Below, one piece after another: positions 34,895 to 42,958 of a DNA stretch of 64,000 bases. The notes beneath the pieces are model-generated. The model ran no database searches, had not been told where the DNA came from, and was given only the letters and a program-made list of their open reading frames with translations. The stretch comes from Pusillimonas sp044464525 (GTDB taxonomy: Bacteria; Pseudomonadota; Gammaproteobacteria; Burkholderiales; Burkholderiaceae_B): positions 124,001 through 188,000 of the forward strand of contig NZ_JBIQLE010000002.1 of the NCBI RefSeq assembly GCF_044464525.1, in the 5' to 3' direction. Position numbers and translations under genes: made by a program. Positions within the stretch are counted from its first letter, which is position 1, and each line of letters starts with the position of its first letter.

Positions 34895-35284
34895 ATGAAA
34901 GGTTTTATAGACGATATTGAAAAACTCACGGTAGAAAACGATCTATTCCGCAAGGTGCTCTATACCGGCAAGCATATGCAGCTGGTGCTCATGACGCTTC
35001 AGCCGGGCGAGAAAATCGGCTCCGAAGTTCACGAAGGCCATGATCAATTTTTCCGCATCGAAGCGGGCGAGGGGGAAGTCGTGATCGACGGCAAGGCAAC
35101 GCCGATCAAAGACGATGACGCCATCATCGTCCCGGCGGGCGCCCAGCACAACGTCATCAACAAAGGCTCGGCGCCGCTGCGCTTGTACACCTTGTACGGC
35201 CCGCCCGAGCACCGCGACGGCGTGGTCCACGCCACCAAGGCCGACGAAAAAGAAGAGCACTTCGACGGCAAGACCACCGAGTAA
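34895..35284 (+). CDS. Single-domain cupin protein
   Basis: Small cytoplasmic cupin of 129 residues. Motif 1 reads GSEVHEGHDQFFRIEAGEG with the His-His-Glu ligands, and motif 2 reads VPAGAQHNVIN with the last His, so a metal site is intact. Proteins of this type (MKGFIDDIEKLTVEN opening) are widespread as unassigned cupins. GGAG precedes the ATG. A strong terminator follows, so it is monocistronic. Function unknown. Confidence 0.9.
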   Translation: MKGFIDDIEKLTVENDLFRKVLYTGKHMQLVLMTLQPGEKIGSEVHEGHDQFFRIEAGEGEVVIDGKATPIKDDDAIIVPAGAQHNVINKGSAPLRLYTLYGPPEHRDGVVHATKADEKEEHFDGKTTE

Positions 35285-35336
35285 TATCCGTGTGTGCGGT
35301 GCATCACCCCCACGCCTGAAGTATTTTCGCCTTACT

Positions 35337-35378
35337 GAGCCCTGCCAGCGTATCCCTGTTGGCAGGGCTCATTGTTTT
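35337..35378 (+). terminator. Terminator behind the cupin gene
   Basis: GAGCCCTGCCA and TGGCAGGGCTC form an 11-pair perfect stem with a 12-base loop, followed by ATTGTTTT. It ends the cupin transcript 50 bases past the stop. Confidence 0.85.
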
Positions 35379-35547
35379 GAACGCAGCCTGTTAATTGGCT
35401 TGCCTGCCAGGACGCAGGAGTATGCAGCACCGCGTTCTACTTGTGTGTTCACCACGGCGTGGATAAGAAGGGCTTTGGGGGAGCAAGCGCGCAAGCCGGG
35501 CCATTAAAGGAAAGCAGAATGCCGACATTCAAGGACGCTCACTCTTT

Positions 35548-35575
35548 ACTTTACATAATATACATTATGCGTCAT
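35548..35575 (-). other. dif: Chromosomal dif site (XerC/XerD recombination site)
   Basis: Read on the minus strand, this 28-base site contains CGCATAATGTATATTATGT, 19 consecutive bases identical to the core of E. coli dif (recalled sequence): XerC arm, six-base TGTATA spacer and XerD arm. The outer bases differ partly. XerCD resolve chromosome dimers here at division, and FtsK delivers the site to the septum. It lies in a 443-base intergenic stretch (35285-35727), between the converging cupin and adenosyltransferase genes. Apart from the cupin terminator and dif, I see no gene or signal in that stretch. Confidence 0.88.
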
Positions 35576-35727
35576 TTATCCATCTATCAAGACGACAACT
35601 TCCAAGGTATTACGGCTTTCCTCTTGGCCCGGTAGTTCCTCTTTCGCGAACATCCTCGGCTCATTCCGGCTCGGTTTGAGCCTCGTTATCTTCCGCAGCT
35701 TGAACCTTGCGATGCCAATTGAACGGC

Positions 35728-36324
35728 CTACCGCGGCGAGTTCGAATCCGCGTCGGATTCGCGGTTCCATAAAACGTCCGGCCGGCCGGCGGCACGGTTC
35801 AGCGCCCGGGCCAGCACGAAGCAAAGGTCGGAAAGACGGTTCAGGTATTGAACGAGGAATCTTGCCGGTTCGCCCAACGGCCCTTCGCTTGCGGCCGCAT
35901 CTGTCTTTTCCATCGCAAACACCGATCGCTCGGCGCGCCGGCATACGGTACGAGCCACGTGCGCCAAGGCGGCCGCGCGCGTGCCGCCCGGCAGGATGAA
36001 TTCCCGCAATGCGCCAAGATCGGCGTTGTAGCGCGCCAGCGTTTGCTCCAGGTAAATCACCTGCTTTTCGGTCACGGCCGTGTGGCCCGGGATGCAAAGC
36101 TCGGCGCCAAGATCGAACAAATCGTTCTGCACGCACGCCAGCACGGCATCCACATCGTCCGGCAGCGCCTCGGCGCGCAGCAGGCCCAGCATGCTGTTCA
36201 GCTCGTCCACGTCTCCCATGGCCGCAATGCGCGGCGCGTCCTTGCTGATGCGGCCGCCGTCGCCCAGGCTGGTCATGCCCTGGTCGCCGCCGCGCGTGGT
36301 GATGATGGAAAGACGTGTGGCCAT
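35728..36324 (-). CDS. Cob(I)alamin adenosyltransferase, PduO type
   Basis: ATP:cob(I)alamin adenosyltransferase (EC 2.5.1.17) of the PduO/MMAB family, 198 residues, making adenosylcobalamin for B12-dependent mutases or lyases. N-terminal ATP-binding TTRGGDQGMTSLGDGGR; GDVDELNSMLGLL; and the C-terminal RTVCRRAERSVFAM and YLNRLSDLCFVLAR helices with the conserved Arg and Asp. The start ATG matches family N-termini. No cobalamin riboswitch or B12-dependent enzyme is seen nearby. It faces dif. Confidence 0.94.
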   Translation of the reverse strand: MATRLSIITTRGGDQGMTSLGDGGRISKDAPRIAAMGDVDELNSMLGLLRAEALPDDVDAVLACVQNDLFDLGAELCIPGHTAVTEKQVIYLEQTLARYNADLGALREFILPGGTRAAALAHVARTVCRRAERSVFAMEKTDAAASEGPLGEPARFLVQYLNRLSDLCFVLARALNRAAGRPDVLWNRESDADSNSPR

Positions 36325-36598
36325 GATTATGTGTGATCCTTTGGTGTCAAAAATCTACGCTGATACCGCCTCATGCTGAGTCAGACTCAGGTTTCGACCG
36401 CCAACAGCTGTCAAAAACCACACGCAACGAAGATTGCGCGGCCTGGAGCGTAGACAGAGAATACCTGAAGCGGCGCAAGGTTCCGGCGCTGACGGTCTGC
36501 GCCCTACTCTTCTCTTGTATCAGGCAAGCGGCCGAGCATCTTGCCCGATGCGAACAGCCTGACGGCGAGTCCTCGGCAAAGACAGCCCAGCACGCTTC

Positions 36599-37198
36599 TT
36601 ACACGATTCGGCAAACCTCGTCGAAATCCAGCCGCGGCAACCGGGCAAACAGGCCACTGGAATCTCCATGCCCAAGATTGCAAAGGAAATTGGTTTTGAC
36701 CGTTGTACCCGACCAGAATTCGCGATCGACACCGGCTGCATCGAACCCCGACATCGGCCCGCAGTCAAGCCCAATACATCGGGCGGCAAGAATAAAGTAC
36801 CCGCCTTGCAGGCTTGAGTTCTGAAACGCCGCGCGCTCAGTACGCGCGCTATTTTGTGGATCGGAGAACAGCGTGTGCATGACGGAGCTGTGAGCGAACA
36901 GCCTGGGCAGATGACGATAGAATTCGGTGTCGTAGCCGATGATGGCGGTGACCGGAGCGGCCATGCTCTTTTCTACGTTTCCGCCGGATAGGTGGGGTTT
37001 CAGCCTGGCTTTAGCCGCCGCGGAGCGCAAGAATATGATCCGTGCCGGCGATGAGTTGGCAGAAGTGGGGGCCCATTTCATCAACTCGTACAGACGATGC
37101 AGCTCGTCGTCTGAAACGGGGGCGTCCGTCCAGGCATTGTGAGTGCGCGCATTGCGAAACAGTCTATCCAATATCGAGTCGGGAATCATGTAGTTCAT
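36599..37198 (-). CDS. Nitroreductase-family protein, RutE-like
   Basis: FMN-dependent nitroreductase-fold protein of 199 residues, closest by pattern to RutE/HadB-type malonic semialdehyde reductases. RNARTHNAWTDAPVSDDELHRLYELMKWAPTSANSSP is the FMN-binding N-terminal region. ARCIGLDCGPMSGFD near 150 is the central helix and loop. ATG at 37198 or 37189; neither has a clear ribosome site. It lies downstream of the broken DapA-like gene, on the same strand, and may have been the last gene of that catabolic operon. Confidence 0.82.
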   Translation of the reverse strand: MNYMIPDSILDRLFRNARTHNAWTDAPVSDDELHRLYELMKWAPTSANSSPARIIFLRSAAAKARLKPHLSGGNVEKSMAAPVTAIIGYDTEFYRHLPRLFAHSSVMHTLFSDPQNSARTERAAFQNSSLQGGYFILAARCIGLDCGPMSGFDAAGVDREFWSGTTVKTNFLCNLGHGDSSGLFARLPRLDFDEVCRIV

Positions 37199-37252
37199 TA
37201 ACAGGCCGAAGACAAAAGAGCTTGGGTTGCGTGCCCGTAGCCGCAGGCCTCA

Positions 37253-37985
37253 TCAACCTGTCTGTGTCGATGCACTTGCGCCCTCCTCGGAAGCCAACAT
37301 GGCAATTCGTTGAACCACAGCCTCGACCTCGGCGCGTGCCTGCTTTGTCAGGGGCATGATGGGCGGACGAGTGGGACCGGCATTTCGGCCGGCAAGCGCC
37401 ATGGCCTCTTTGATGACGACGGGAAAAGACCCCCCTGGGGGCCAAAAGCTGGAATTCGATTGACTGGGTAAGATCGCCCGCCGAATCCTTGATGCCTACG
37501 ATGTTCTCAGCACTATTCATGCAGCGCGTCAGGGTCTTGGGCAAGACGTTCACGCTGGTACGCGGTGGATTGTTGTACAGCATGACCGGAAGCTTGGTGG
37601 CCTTGGCCACGGCGACATAGTGTTCAATCAACTCTTCTTGACTGGGTTGCGCGAAATATGGCGTTATAACGAGTGCCAGATCTGCCCCGATGGACTCAGC
37701 CGCCTTGGTGAATTCGATCGCCTGGCTGGTGGTTACCGCCCCGGTACCCGCATAAACCGGTACTCTCGCGTCCGTAACTTCAACCGCTTTTTCCAGCAGT
37801 TGCAAGTGTTCCTTTACAGTCAGGGAGAAGAATTCGCCCTGGCTTCCAGCCACTGATATGCCGTGCACCCCTGCAGCGATATAGCCCTCTATAAGCTCTG
37901 CCACCTTGGCGAGGTCTAGTTCGTAATTGCTCTTGAACGGTGTGGCCATTGCCGGCACGACACCGTGAAATCTAGTGATGTCCAT
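37253..37985 (-). pseudogene. DapA-family (DHDPS-like) aldolase, internally deleted and frameshifted
   Basis: Starts normally (VPAMATPFKSNYELDL; GVHGISVAGSQGEF) and keeps the Schiff-base Lys segment GIKDSAGDLTQSIEFQLLAPRG, ending near 37435. The normal family C-terminus resumes at once in the next frame as FPVVIKEAMALAGRN and runs to a stop at 37253. About 50-60 residues expected in between are missing. The junction sits at a C6-T-G5 sequence. As written, translation stays in the wrong frame to 37164. GGAGA precedes the ATG. Family members are pyruvate-dependent aldolases or hydratase-aldolases; the intact ancestor probably cleaved a ring-fission product. Confidence 0.85.
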
Positions 37986-38015
37986 CTTGTCTCCATTGAA
38001 TTGGCGTGTAGCCTT

Positions 38016-38811
38016 TTAATTGACGCCCATGATCTGTCCCAACTGGGCGACGTAACGCCCAAACTCCACTGCCTCCTTGCTGGCGCGGGGGTCTCTGGGC
38101 CGCGGGAGGTTTATCCTGATGTCCTCGATGATGCGTCCGGGGGTGTTCAGACATAACCAATATCCGGTCTGACAAAAACACAGCTTCCGCGATGCTGTGC
38201 GTGATCAGCAGGACGGTCTGACGCATTTCCTGCCACAGCCTGAGCAGCTCTACGTTCAATTGATCGCGGGTAAGAGCATCCAGAGCGCCGAAAGGCTCAT
38301 CGAGCAGCAGGACCTTGGGTCGCGTAACCAGAATCTGCCCCAGCGCGGCGCGCTGTCGCATGCCGCCCGAAAGCTGATGTGGATAGCTACTGCGGAATTT
38401 TTCCAGCTTAAGCACGGGAAGCAATGCCTCAACGCGCTCGTCAAGCTCTTTTTTAGGAAGTTTTCGCACCTCGGCAGCCAGCCGCAAGTTGGCCTCGACA
38501 GTATCCCAGGGCAGCATATTGTGAGTTTGAAACACCACGCCCACGTCATCGGACATGTCACGGTGCGATTGGCGATGTCCGAATATACGCACTTCTCCGC
38601 CGTCATCAGGATCAAGCAATCCGGAAACGACCCTTAACAACGTGCTCTTTCCGCAACCGCTTGGGCCGAGAATGGAAACAAATTCACCCTCTGGTATTGT
38701 GAAGTTAACCTCTTGCAAGGCCTGGATCTTCACGTGGCTGTCAAAGGTCTTGCCCACCTTGACAACGTGGATGGCAAGCTCGGCTCTGGGTGCTGCATGG
38801 TCGACTGTCAC
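38016..38811 (-). pseudogene. NitT/TauT-type ABC transporter ATPase with C-terminal frameshift
   Basis: SsuB/TauB-like ATPase. The catalytic core is whole: Walker A LGPSGCGKSTLL, Q-loop VVFQTHNMLPW, signature QLSGGMRQRAALGQ, Walker B VLLLDEPFGALDALT and H-loop LLITHSIAEA. After VMSEHP the frame slips at a G5 run (38139-38143). The expected tail GRIIEDIRINLPRPRDPR is readable in the next frame, ending at a stop at 38016. As encoded, a foreign tail continues to 37972, over the next gene's start. GTG start with AAGGA upstream. Only the last 40-45 residues are altered, so the protein could retain activity, or the run could be a sequencing error. Confidence 0.8.
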
Positions 38812-38822
38812 AGATGCATTCC

Positions 38823-39224
38823 TTATTTCTTGGCGCCCACCCAGCCGCCTTCCGAGATGTCGAAGATGATCCCATCAGGGTCGCGGAACTTCATTTCGTA
38901 GTAGAGACTGCTTTTATCGTGCGGAAGGTCAAGAAAAAAAGTACCGCCATTGTCCTCGATGACCTTCCTCTGGGCATCGACATCGTCGACCCAGAATCCG
39001 AAATGGTGTGTACCTGTCCAATCTTTACCTCGCTCCAAGCCCGCCGCCTCGTCGGTCTTGTACTTGAGCAGCGCAAGACAGACGACGCCATCGGAAAGAT
39101 AGATGCCATCGGCGATGGGGGAATAGGTGGGTTCGACAATTTCCATATCGAAAACCTTGCTATAAAACTGGGCTGCTTTCTCGGGGTCAGAAACAGCTAG
39201 TGCGATGTGTCGTAGCTTTGCCAT
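38823..39224 (-). CDS. VOC-family (glyoxalase/dioxygenase fold) protein 2
   Basis: Small 133-residue vicinal-oxygen-chelate protein with one beta-alpha-beta-beta-beta pair. LRHIALAVSDPEKAAQFYSKVF carries the first metal His, GTHHFGFWVDD the second and RDPDGIIFDIS the last acidic ligand position (Asp rather than Glu). AAGGAGG precedes the ATG. It lies between permease and ATPase genes of the same operon. It may be an isomerase, lyase or ring-cleavage accessory; substrate unknown. Confidence 0.84.
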   Translation of the reverse strand: MAKLRHIALAVSDPEKAAQFYSKVFDMEIVEPTYSPIADGIYLSDGVVCLALLKYKTDEAAGLERGKDWTGTHHFGFWVDDVDAQRKVIEDNGGTFFLDLPHDKSSLYYEMKFRDPDGIIFDISEGGWVGAKK

Positions 39225-39287
39225 GTTGTCGCCTCCTTGAGCGAATAAGATAACGTCGTAATTAAATTCTGAAAGCTTGGAAGTAGA

Positions 39288-40055
39288 TCAAAGCCCGCGC
39301 CACCACACCCGCTTGGCGATCAGTTCGATCACTAGATAAAGCAAAGCGGCCAAGGCCGAAACAGTGATCAACGCAGCGAAAAGATAATCAGTGCGCGCAT
39401 TGGCCGTTGTATTCAAAATGAGATGGCCCAAACCATGCTCTGAGCCGACAAACTCGCCGACGATGGCGCCGATAACGGCCAGCGGCATTGCCTGCTTGCA
39501 TCCGTCCATGATGGAAGGCAAAGCGGAAGGTACATAGAGCCGCTTGAACATCACCCAGCCCGGGGCCCTTATGGCTCGAAAGTGCTCGATCAGATTGGAA
39601 GGCGTTGCGGCCAGGCCTCCCATCGTCGCAATGACCACCGGAAAGAAAGCGAACAGGAAGGCCATGAGTATCTTGGATATCTCCCCGTATCCGAACCAGA
39701 TGATCATGAGCGGCGCAAGCGCGATCTTGGGTATGCCCTGGAACACGACGATGAAGGGATACAGCGTGCGCCTGACGAAGGACCAGGAATGAATGATCGC
39801 CCCAAGAAGCACCCCTGCCACCACGGCTCCGGCAAAGCCAAACAGAACTTCCCGGGTGGTGATCCACGATTGCAGCAGCAAATTGGCTCTGTTGTCCCAC
39901 ATGCTTTGCAGCACGCTTGACAAAGTCGGCAGCAGGTAGGGCTTGATGTTGAATATATCGACCGCAAGCTCCCACAAGACGGCAAACACAATGAATACCG
40001 CCAAGGGGTCTACATAAGCACGCCATTCGATCCGTCGCCTCAACGATCGCTGCAT
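39288..40055 (-). CDS. NitT/TauT-type ABC transporter permease
   Basis: SsuC/TauC-like inner-membrane permease of 255 residues with six helices. The EAA loop reads EHFRAIRAPGWVMFKRLYVPSALPSIMDGCKQ, which docks the ATPase. LAPLMIIWFGYGEISKIL is another family signature. AGGAG precedes the ATG. Intact, unlike the ATPase downstream. Works with the NMT1-type receptor encoded two genes upstream. Confidence 0.93.
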   Translation of the reverse strand: MQRSLRRRIEWRAYVDPLAVFIVFAVLWELAVDIFNIKPYLLPTLSSVLQSMWDNRANLLLQSWITTREVLFGFAGAVVAGVLLGAIIHSWSFVRRTLYPFIVVFQGIPKIALAPLMIIWFGYGEISKILMAFLFAFFPVVIATMGGLAATPSNLIEHFRAIRAPGWVMFKRLYVPSALPSIMDGCKQAMPLAVIGAIVGEFVGSEHGLGHLILNTTANARTDYLFAALITVSALAALLYLVIELIAKRVWWRGL

Positions 40056-40134
40056 GAAAGTCTCCTGAAGTTATTGTTATGGTGACGAGAGGCGGCTATG
40101 GGGTCACGTATTTCATGCGTGACCCGCACTGCCA

Positions 40135-40671
40135 TCAGTCGGGCTTTGTTGGCGCCCAGTCTGGGGGCGGTACAACGAACCGGCTGAATTCCCATTGATC
40201 GAAGGCGTGTATGTCGTTAGGCCACACACTGGGGGTATGAGGCTGTTCGGGCGTGACCTGCACCATCTCGGCATAAAACTCGCAATAGTTGCCGTCAGGA
40301 TCCTCGAACACGAGAAATAGGTTCTCGCCCGGCCCGTGCTTGCCCACGCCCCTGACAATGGGTACATCATGCTTCTGCAAGTACTTGGCCGCCTCCTCAA
40401 TTTCCGCAAGCGAACCCAGTTGATACGAAAAATGCTCGAGCCCCGGGCGGCCTGGCTGGTATGTGCTCCCGTATAAGGGATGATCCTGAGGAATTTGTGC
40501 CAGTGCCAAATCGTGATGATCGGTGCTGCAGCGTAAGAACGCCATTTGGTCCTCGATATAGTCGGATACCTCCAGACCCACCATCTTCGTATAGAACTCG
40601 ACCGACTTGCGCAGATCGCGAACGTTCAGGACTACGTGCCCGATACGCTGCGGCTTGGGACGACTCAGCAT
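40135..40671 (-). CDS. VOC-family extradiol-dioxygenase-like protein 1
   Basis: A 178-residue VOC protein with the 2-His-1-Glu pattern of extradiol ring-cleavage dioxygenases: His in QRIGHVVLNVRDLRKSVEFY, His in PGLEHFSYQLGS and Glu in EDPDGNYCEFYAEM. It is one domain, so shorter than classical two-domain catechol 2,3-dioxygenases. GGAGG precedes the ATG, 10 bases after the receptor gene. Together with the FAH-family gene and the DapA-like aldolase it suggests a meta-cleavage-like route; the substrate is not identifiable. Confidence 0.84.
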   Translation of the reverse strand: MLSRPKPQRIGHVVLNVRDLRKSVEFYTKMVGLEVSDYIEDQMAFLRCSTDHHDLALAQIPQDHPLYGSTYQPGRPGLEHFSYQLGSLAEIEEAAKYLQKHDVPIVRGVGKHGPGENLFLVFEDPDGNYCEFYAEMVQVTPEQPHTPSVWPNDIHAFDQWEFSRFVVPPPDWAPTKPD

Positions 40672-40681
40672 ATCGCCTCCG

Positions 40682-41689
40682 CTATTTCAGTAATGCATTG
40701 GTGAAGAGATCGTCAACCTCGACTTTCCCCTTGAGATCAAACGCCTTGTCCACGAACTGAACAGTGGAACTCATGCGATCCGGCCTCATGTAGCCCAAGC
40801 CCTGATCCTTCGCGCTTTCATCCACGACCAAAGTGTTCATTTCCTTGATCTGCTGCAGGGCGACGTCGGGATCGACCACCGGGAACATCTTGACCATTAT
40901 CTGCGCAGCCTGTTCGGGACTTTTCAATGCGAACTCGAACCCGGCATATGCGCCGCGCAAAAATTTCCTGACCAGATCTGGATTCTTCTCTATGAGTTCT
41001 TCCCTTGTGGCAAAGCCGCTTCCGTAGGCATCGAGACCAAAATCAGCGTAGTCAATCCAGCCTAACTCAACCCCCGCCTGCGCCGCCCTTCTTTGAATCA
41101 CGGCCCGATTGCTGGCCAACCAGCATTCGGCAAGGTCGATGCGCCCCTCGACCAAGGAGGCATCGATGACGGCGGGATCCATACGCAGCAAGCGGATGAA
41201 GTCTCGCGGCTTGCCATTGAGCTCGAGCCAAGCGGGCACAACATTCTGCACCGGCGAGGCGGAGCCGCCTCCCATGGACAAGCCATTCAGATCGTCCAGC
41301 TCCTTGATGTCGTGGCGCTTCTTATCGAAACAGATGCCGGCCGGCCACCGGGTGTTCATGGCGCCCACCATACGAATCTTTCCGCCATTGGCCCGGTTCA
41401 ATATGAGACTGACTGGATCTACATATCCGAACTCATATTGTCCTTGATCCAGCTCGTTAGCCGTACGGTTTCCACCGTAGCCGCGTACGATATTGACATC
41501 GAGGCCCTCCTTCTCGAACATTCCCTGGTCCTGTGCCACGATGACGCCGATTGAGCTGCCCTGCGGCAACCATGCCATGTTGTAGGTAACCTTCTCCAGC
41601 GCCGCAGCAGGCGCGCAGGAAAGTGCCAAGGCGGCACATAAGGTAAAGCCTTTCAATATGGAACTCAGTCTGGTTTTGTTGGTGTGCAT
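40682..41689 (-). CDS. NMT1/THI5-type ABC transporter substrate-binding protein
   Basis: Periplasmic receptor of 335 residues (NMT1/SsuA-like). A signal peptide of about 30 residues ends SCAPAAA. VTYNMAWLPQGSSIGVIVAQDQGMFEKEGLDV is the family opening, and SMGGGSASPVQNVVPAWLE a ligand-lobe segment. The ATG follows GGAGACAA. It belongs to the operon with permease and ATPase, although ring-cleavage genes are interleaved, so the imported compound is probably the substrate of those enzymes. Confidence 0.92.
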   Translation of the reverse strand: MHTNKTRLSSILKGFTLCAALALSCAPAAALEKVTYNMAWLPQGSSIGVIVAQDQGMFEKEGLDVNIVRGYGGNRTANELDQGQYEFGYVDPVSLILNRANGGKIRMVGAMNTRWPAGICFDKKRHDIKELDDLNGLSMGGGSASPVQNVVPAWLELNGKPRDFIRLLRMDPAVIDASLVEGRIDLAECWLASNRAVIQRRAAQAGVELGWIDYADFGLDAYGSGFATREELIEKNPDLVRKFLRGAYAGFEFALKSPEQAAQIMVKMFPVVDPDVALQQIKEMNTLVVDESAKDQGLGYMRPDRMSSTVQFVDKAFDLKGKVEVDDLFTNALLK

Positions 41690-41776
41690 TGCTTGTCTCC
41701 GCTATGGTTATCACTGCATGCGTGGCGCTGGTCTTCAGCGCCTTCCATTCAACAACCGCTTCATCTATTTGCTTTA

Positions 41777-42715
41777 CTACATCGTCTCCGCCCGAACTAC
41801 GTTAGCCAAGCTGCCTATTCCTTCTATGCGGGCGACCAGGCGGTCACCGGCTTTCAGATATACGCCCCGCCCCATGCCGACCCCCGTCGGAGTGCCGGTA
41901 GCTATCACGTCTCCTGGCTCCAGCGTGACGATGGTGGATAAATAGGCTATCTGCTCTCGGACCGTCCAGATCATATTGGCCGTGGTGTCTTCCTGCATGG
42001 GTTCGCCATTGACGTCAAGGCGCATATGAACCGCCTGGGGCTCGGGAATGTGCCAGGCGGGAACGATCCAAGGCCCGATTGGCGCAAAGGTGTCATGACA
42101 TTTGCCTTGGAACCAATCGTGCTTGAACGGATAATCCGAGCGCACATTCAGGTCGCGCGCCGAGATGTCGTTAATGACCGTATAACCCGCGATATGGTCG
42201 AGCGCATCGTCTACTGAGATTCGGCGCCCTCGCTTGCCGATGACTGCCGCAAGCTCTATTTCCCAGTCCAGCATCTGGGTTTCCGGCGGCATCAGGATCG
42301 TATCGCCATTGCCGATAACCGTATTGGATAGTTTCAAGAACATGTAAGGCTTGCTTTGCGCTTTCGCGGCCAGCTCTGTACCCATTTCACTAGCGTGCTC
42401 GGCATAATTCGATGCCGCGCAAAAAATGCGCTGGGGCACATAAGGAGGGGCCACGCGTACCTCGCCGGAAAGCGGGACCATGGCTCCTTCCGCAACCTTT
42501 TGCATAACGATGGGCTCCGCTTCTTCAATCCACTTGCGAGCCTCGTTCCAGTTAGTAAGCATTGCCTTAACGCCATCCGGCGCGAGCCACTCTTGCTTGA
42601 CAGAAGGAGCGCCCGCTTTAACGGCTTGCTCCAGGTCATACAGCTTTTCCTCCACTACAACAGCAGGTTTCAAGCCGGCGCCATCGTCATAAGTGCCAAG
42701 TCCGATCCAACCCAT
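41777..42715 (-). CDS. Fumarylacetoacetate-hydrolase-family protein
   Basis: FAH-fold enzyme of 312 residues, of the group hydrolysing, decarboxylating or isomerising ring-fission products. FCAASNYAEHASEMG carries the catalytic His region; ETQMLDWEIELAAVIGKRGR supplies the metal-binding Glu residues; GYTVINDISARDLNVR and ATGTPTGVGMGRG are family hallmarks. The start MGWIGLG at 42715 follows GAGGAG. First structural gene after the GntR regulator; TTGTATACAA lies about 40 bases upstream. Confidence 0.92.
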   Translation of the reverse strand: MGWIGLGTYDDGAGLKPAVVVEEKLYDLEQAVKAGAPSVKQEWLAPDGVKAMLTNWNEARKWIEEAEPIVMQKVAEGAMVPLSGEVRVAPPYVPQRIFCAASNYAEHASEMGTELAAKAQSKPYMFLKLSNTVIGNGDTILMPPETQMLDWEIELAAVIGKRGRRISVDDALDHIAGYTVINDISARDLNVRSDYPFKHDWFQGKCHDTFAPIGPWIVPAWHIPEPQAVHMRLDVNGEPMQEDTTANMIWTVREQIAYLSTIVTLEPGDVIATGTPTGVGMGRGVYLKAGDRLVARIEGIGSLANVVRAETM

Positions 42716-42755
42716 CGCTCTCTCCTCGTGTTTTACTGCACTCAAATTATCTGAT

Positions 42756-42765
42756 TTGTATACAA
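42756..42765. promoter_or_regulatory. GntR-type operator upstream of the FAH operon
   Basis: TTGTATACAA is a perfect 10-base palindrome of the form bound by FCD-type GntR repressors. It lies 40 bases before the FAH start, where a promoter is expected. A related TTGTCTACAT at 43673-43682 precedes the regulator's own gene. The adjacent GntR protein is the likely ligand. Confidence 0.55.
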
Positions 42766-42839
42766 GAATAGTTTATTGAGTCCTTTCCGTCAATGAATGT
42801 CGACGAAATAAGGGAAAACGATAGTACTTGGGGCCTCTT

Positions 42840-42888
42840 AAAAAAAACGCCAGGTGGGAGCAACGAGGGGCGATGCTTCCTACCTGGC
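42840..42888 (-). terminator. Terminator behind the GntR gene
   Basis: Near-perfect long hairpin: the arms GCCAGGTGGGAGCA and TGCTTCCTACCTGGC pair with one bulge and one wobble. On the minus strand it is followed by GTTTTTTT. It ends the regulator transcript and isolates the FAH operon promoter. Confidence 0.85.
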
Positions 42889-42958
42889 AATCGAGGGCCG
42901 CACGGACACGCAGTGACAATGGCAGCGGGCCAAGGAAAAACGACAGAAGTATGTCTAA

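Noticed and set aside
35441..35635. Small open frame crossing the dif site
   Set aside because: No family, frame passes through the recombination site, and codon content is unlike neighbours.
36325..36598. Cobalamin riboswitch before the adenosyltransferase gene
   Set aside because: No B12-box-like element or matching hairpins were seen in this 274-base gap; nothing else supported there.
37164..37252. Extension of the DapA-like frame to 37164
   Set aside because: It is out-of-frame reading after the deletion; the genuine C-terminus ends at 37253 in the neighbouring frame.
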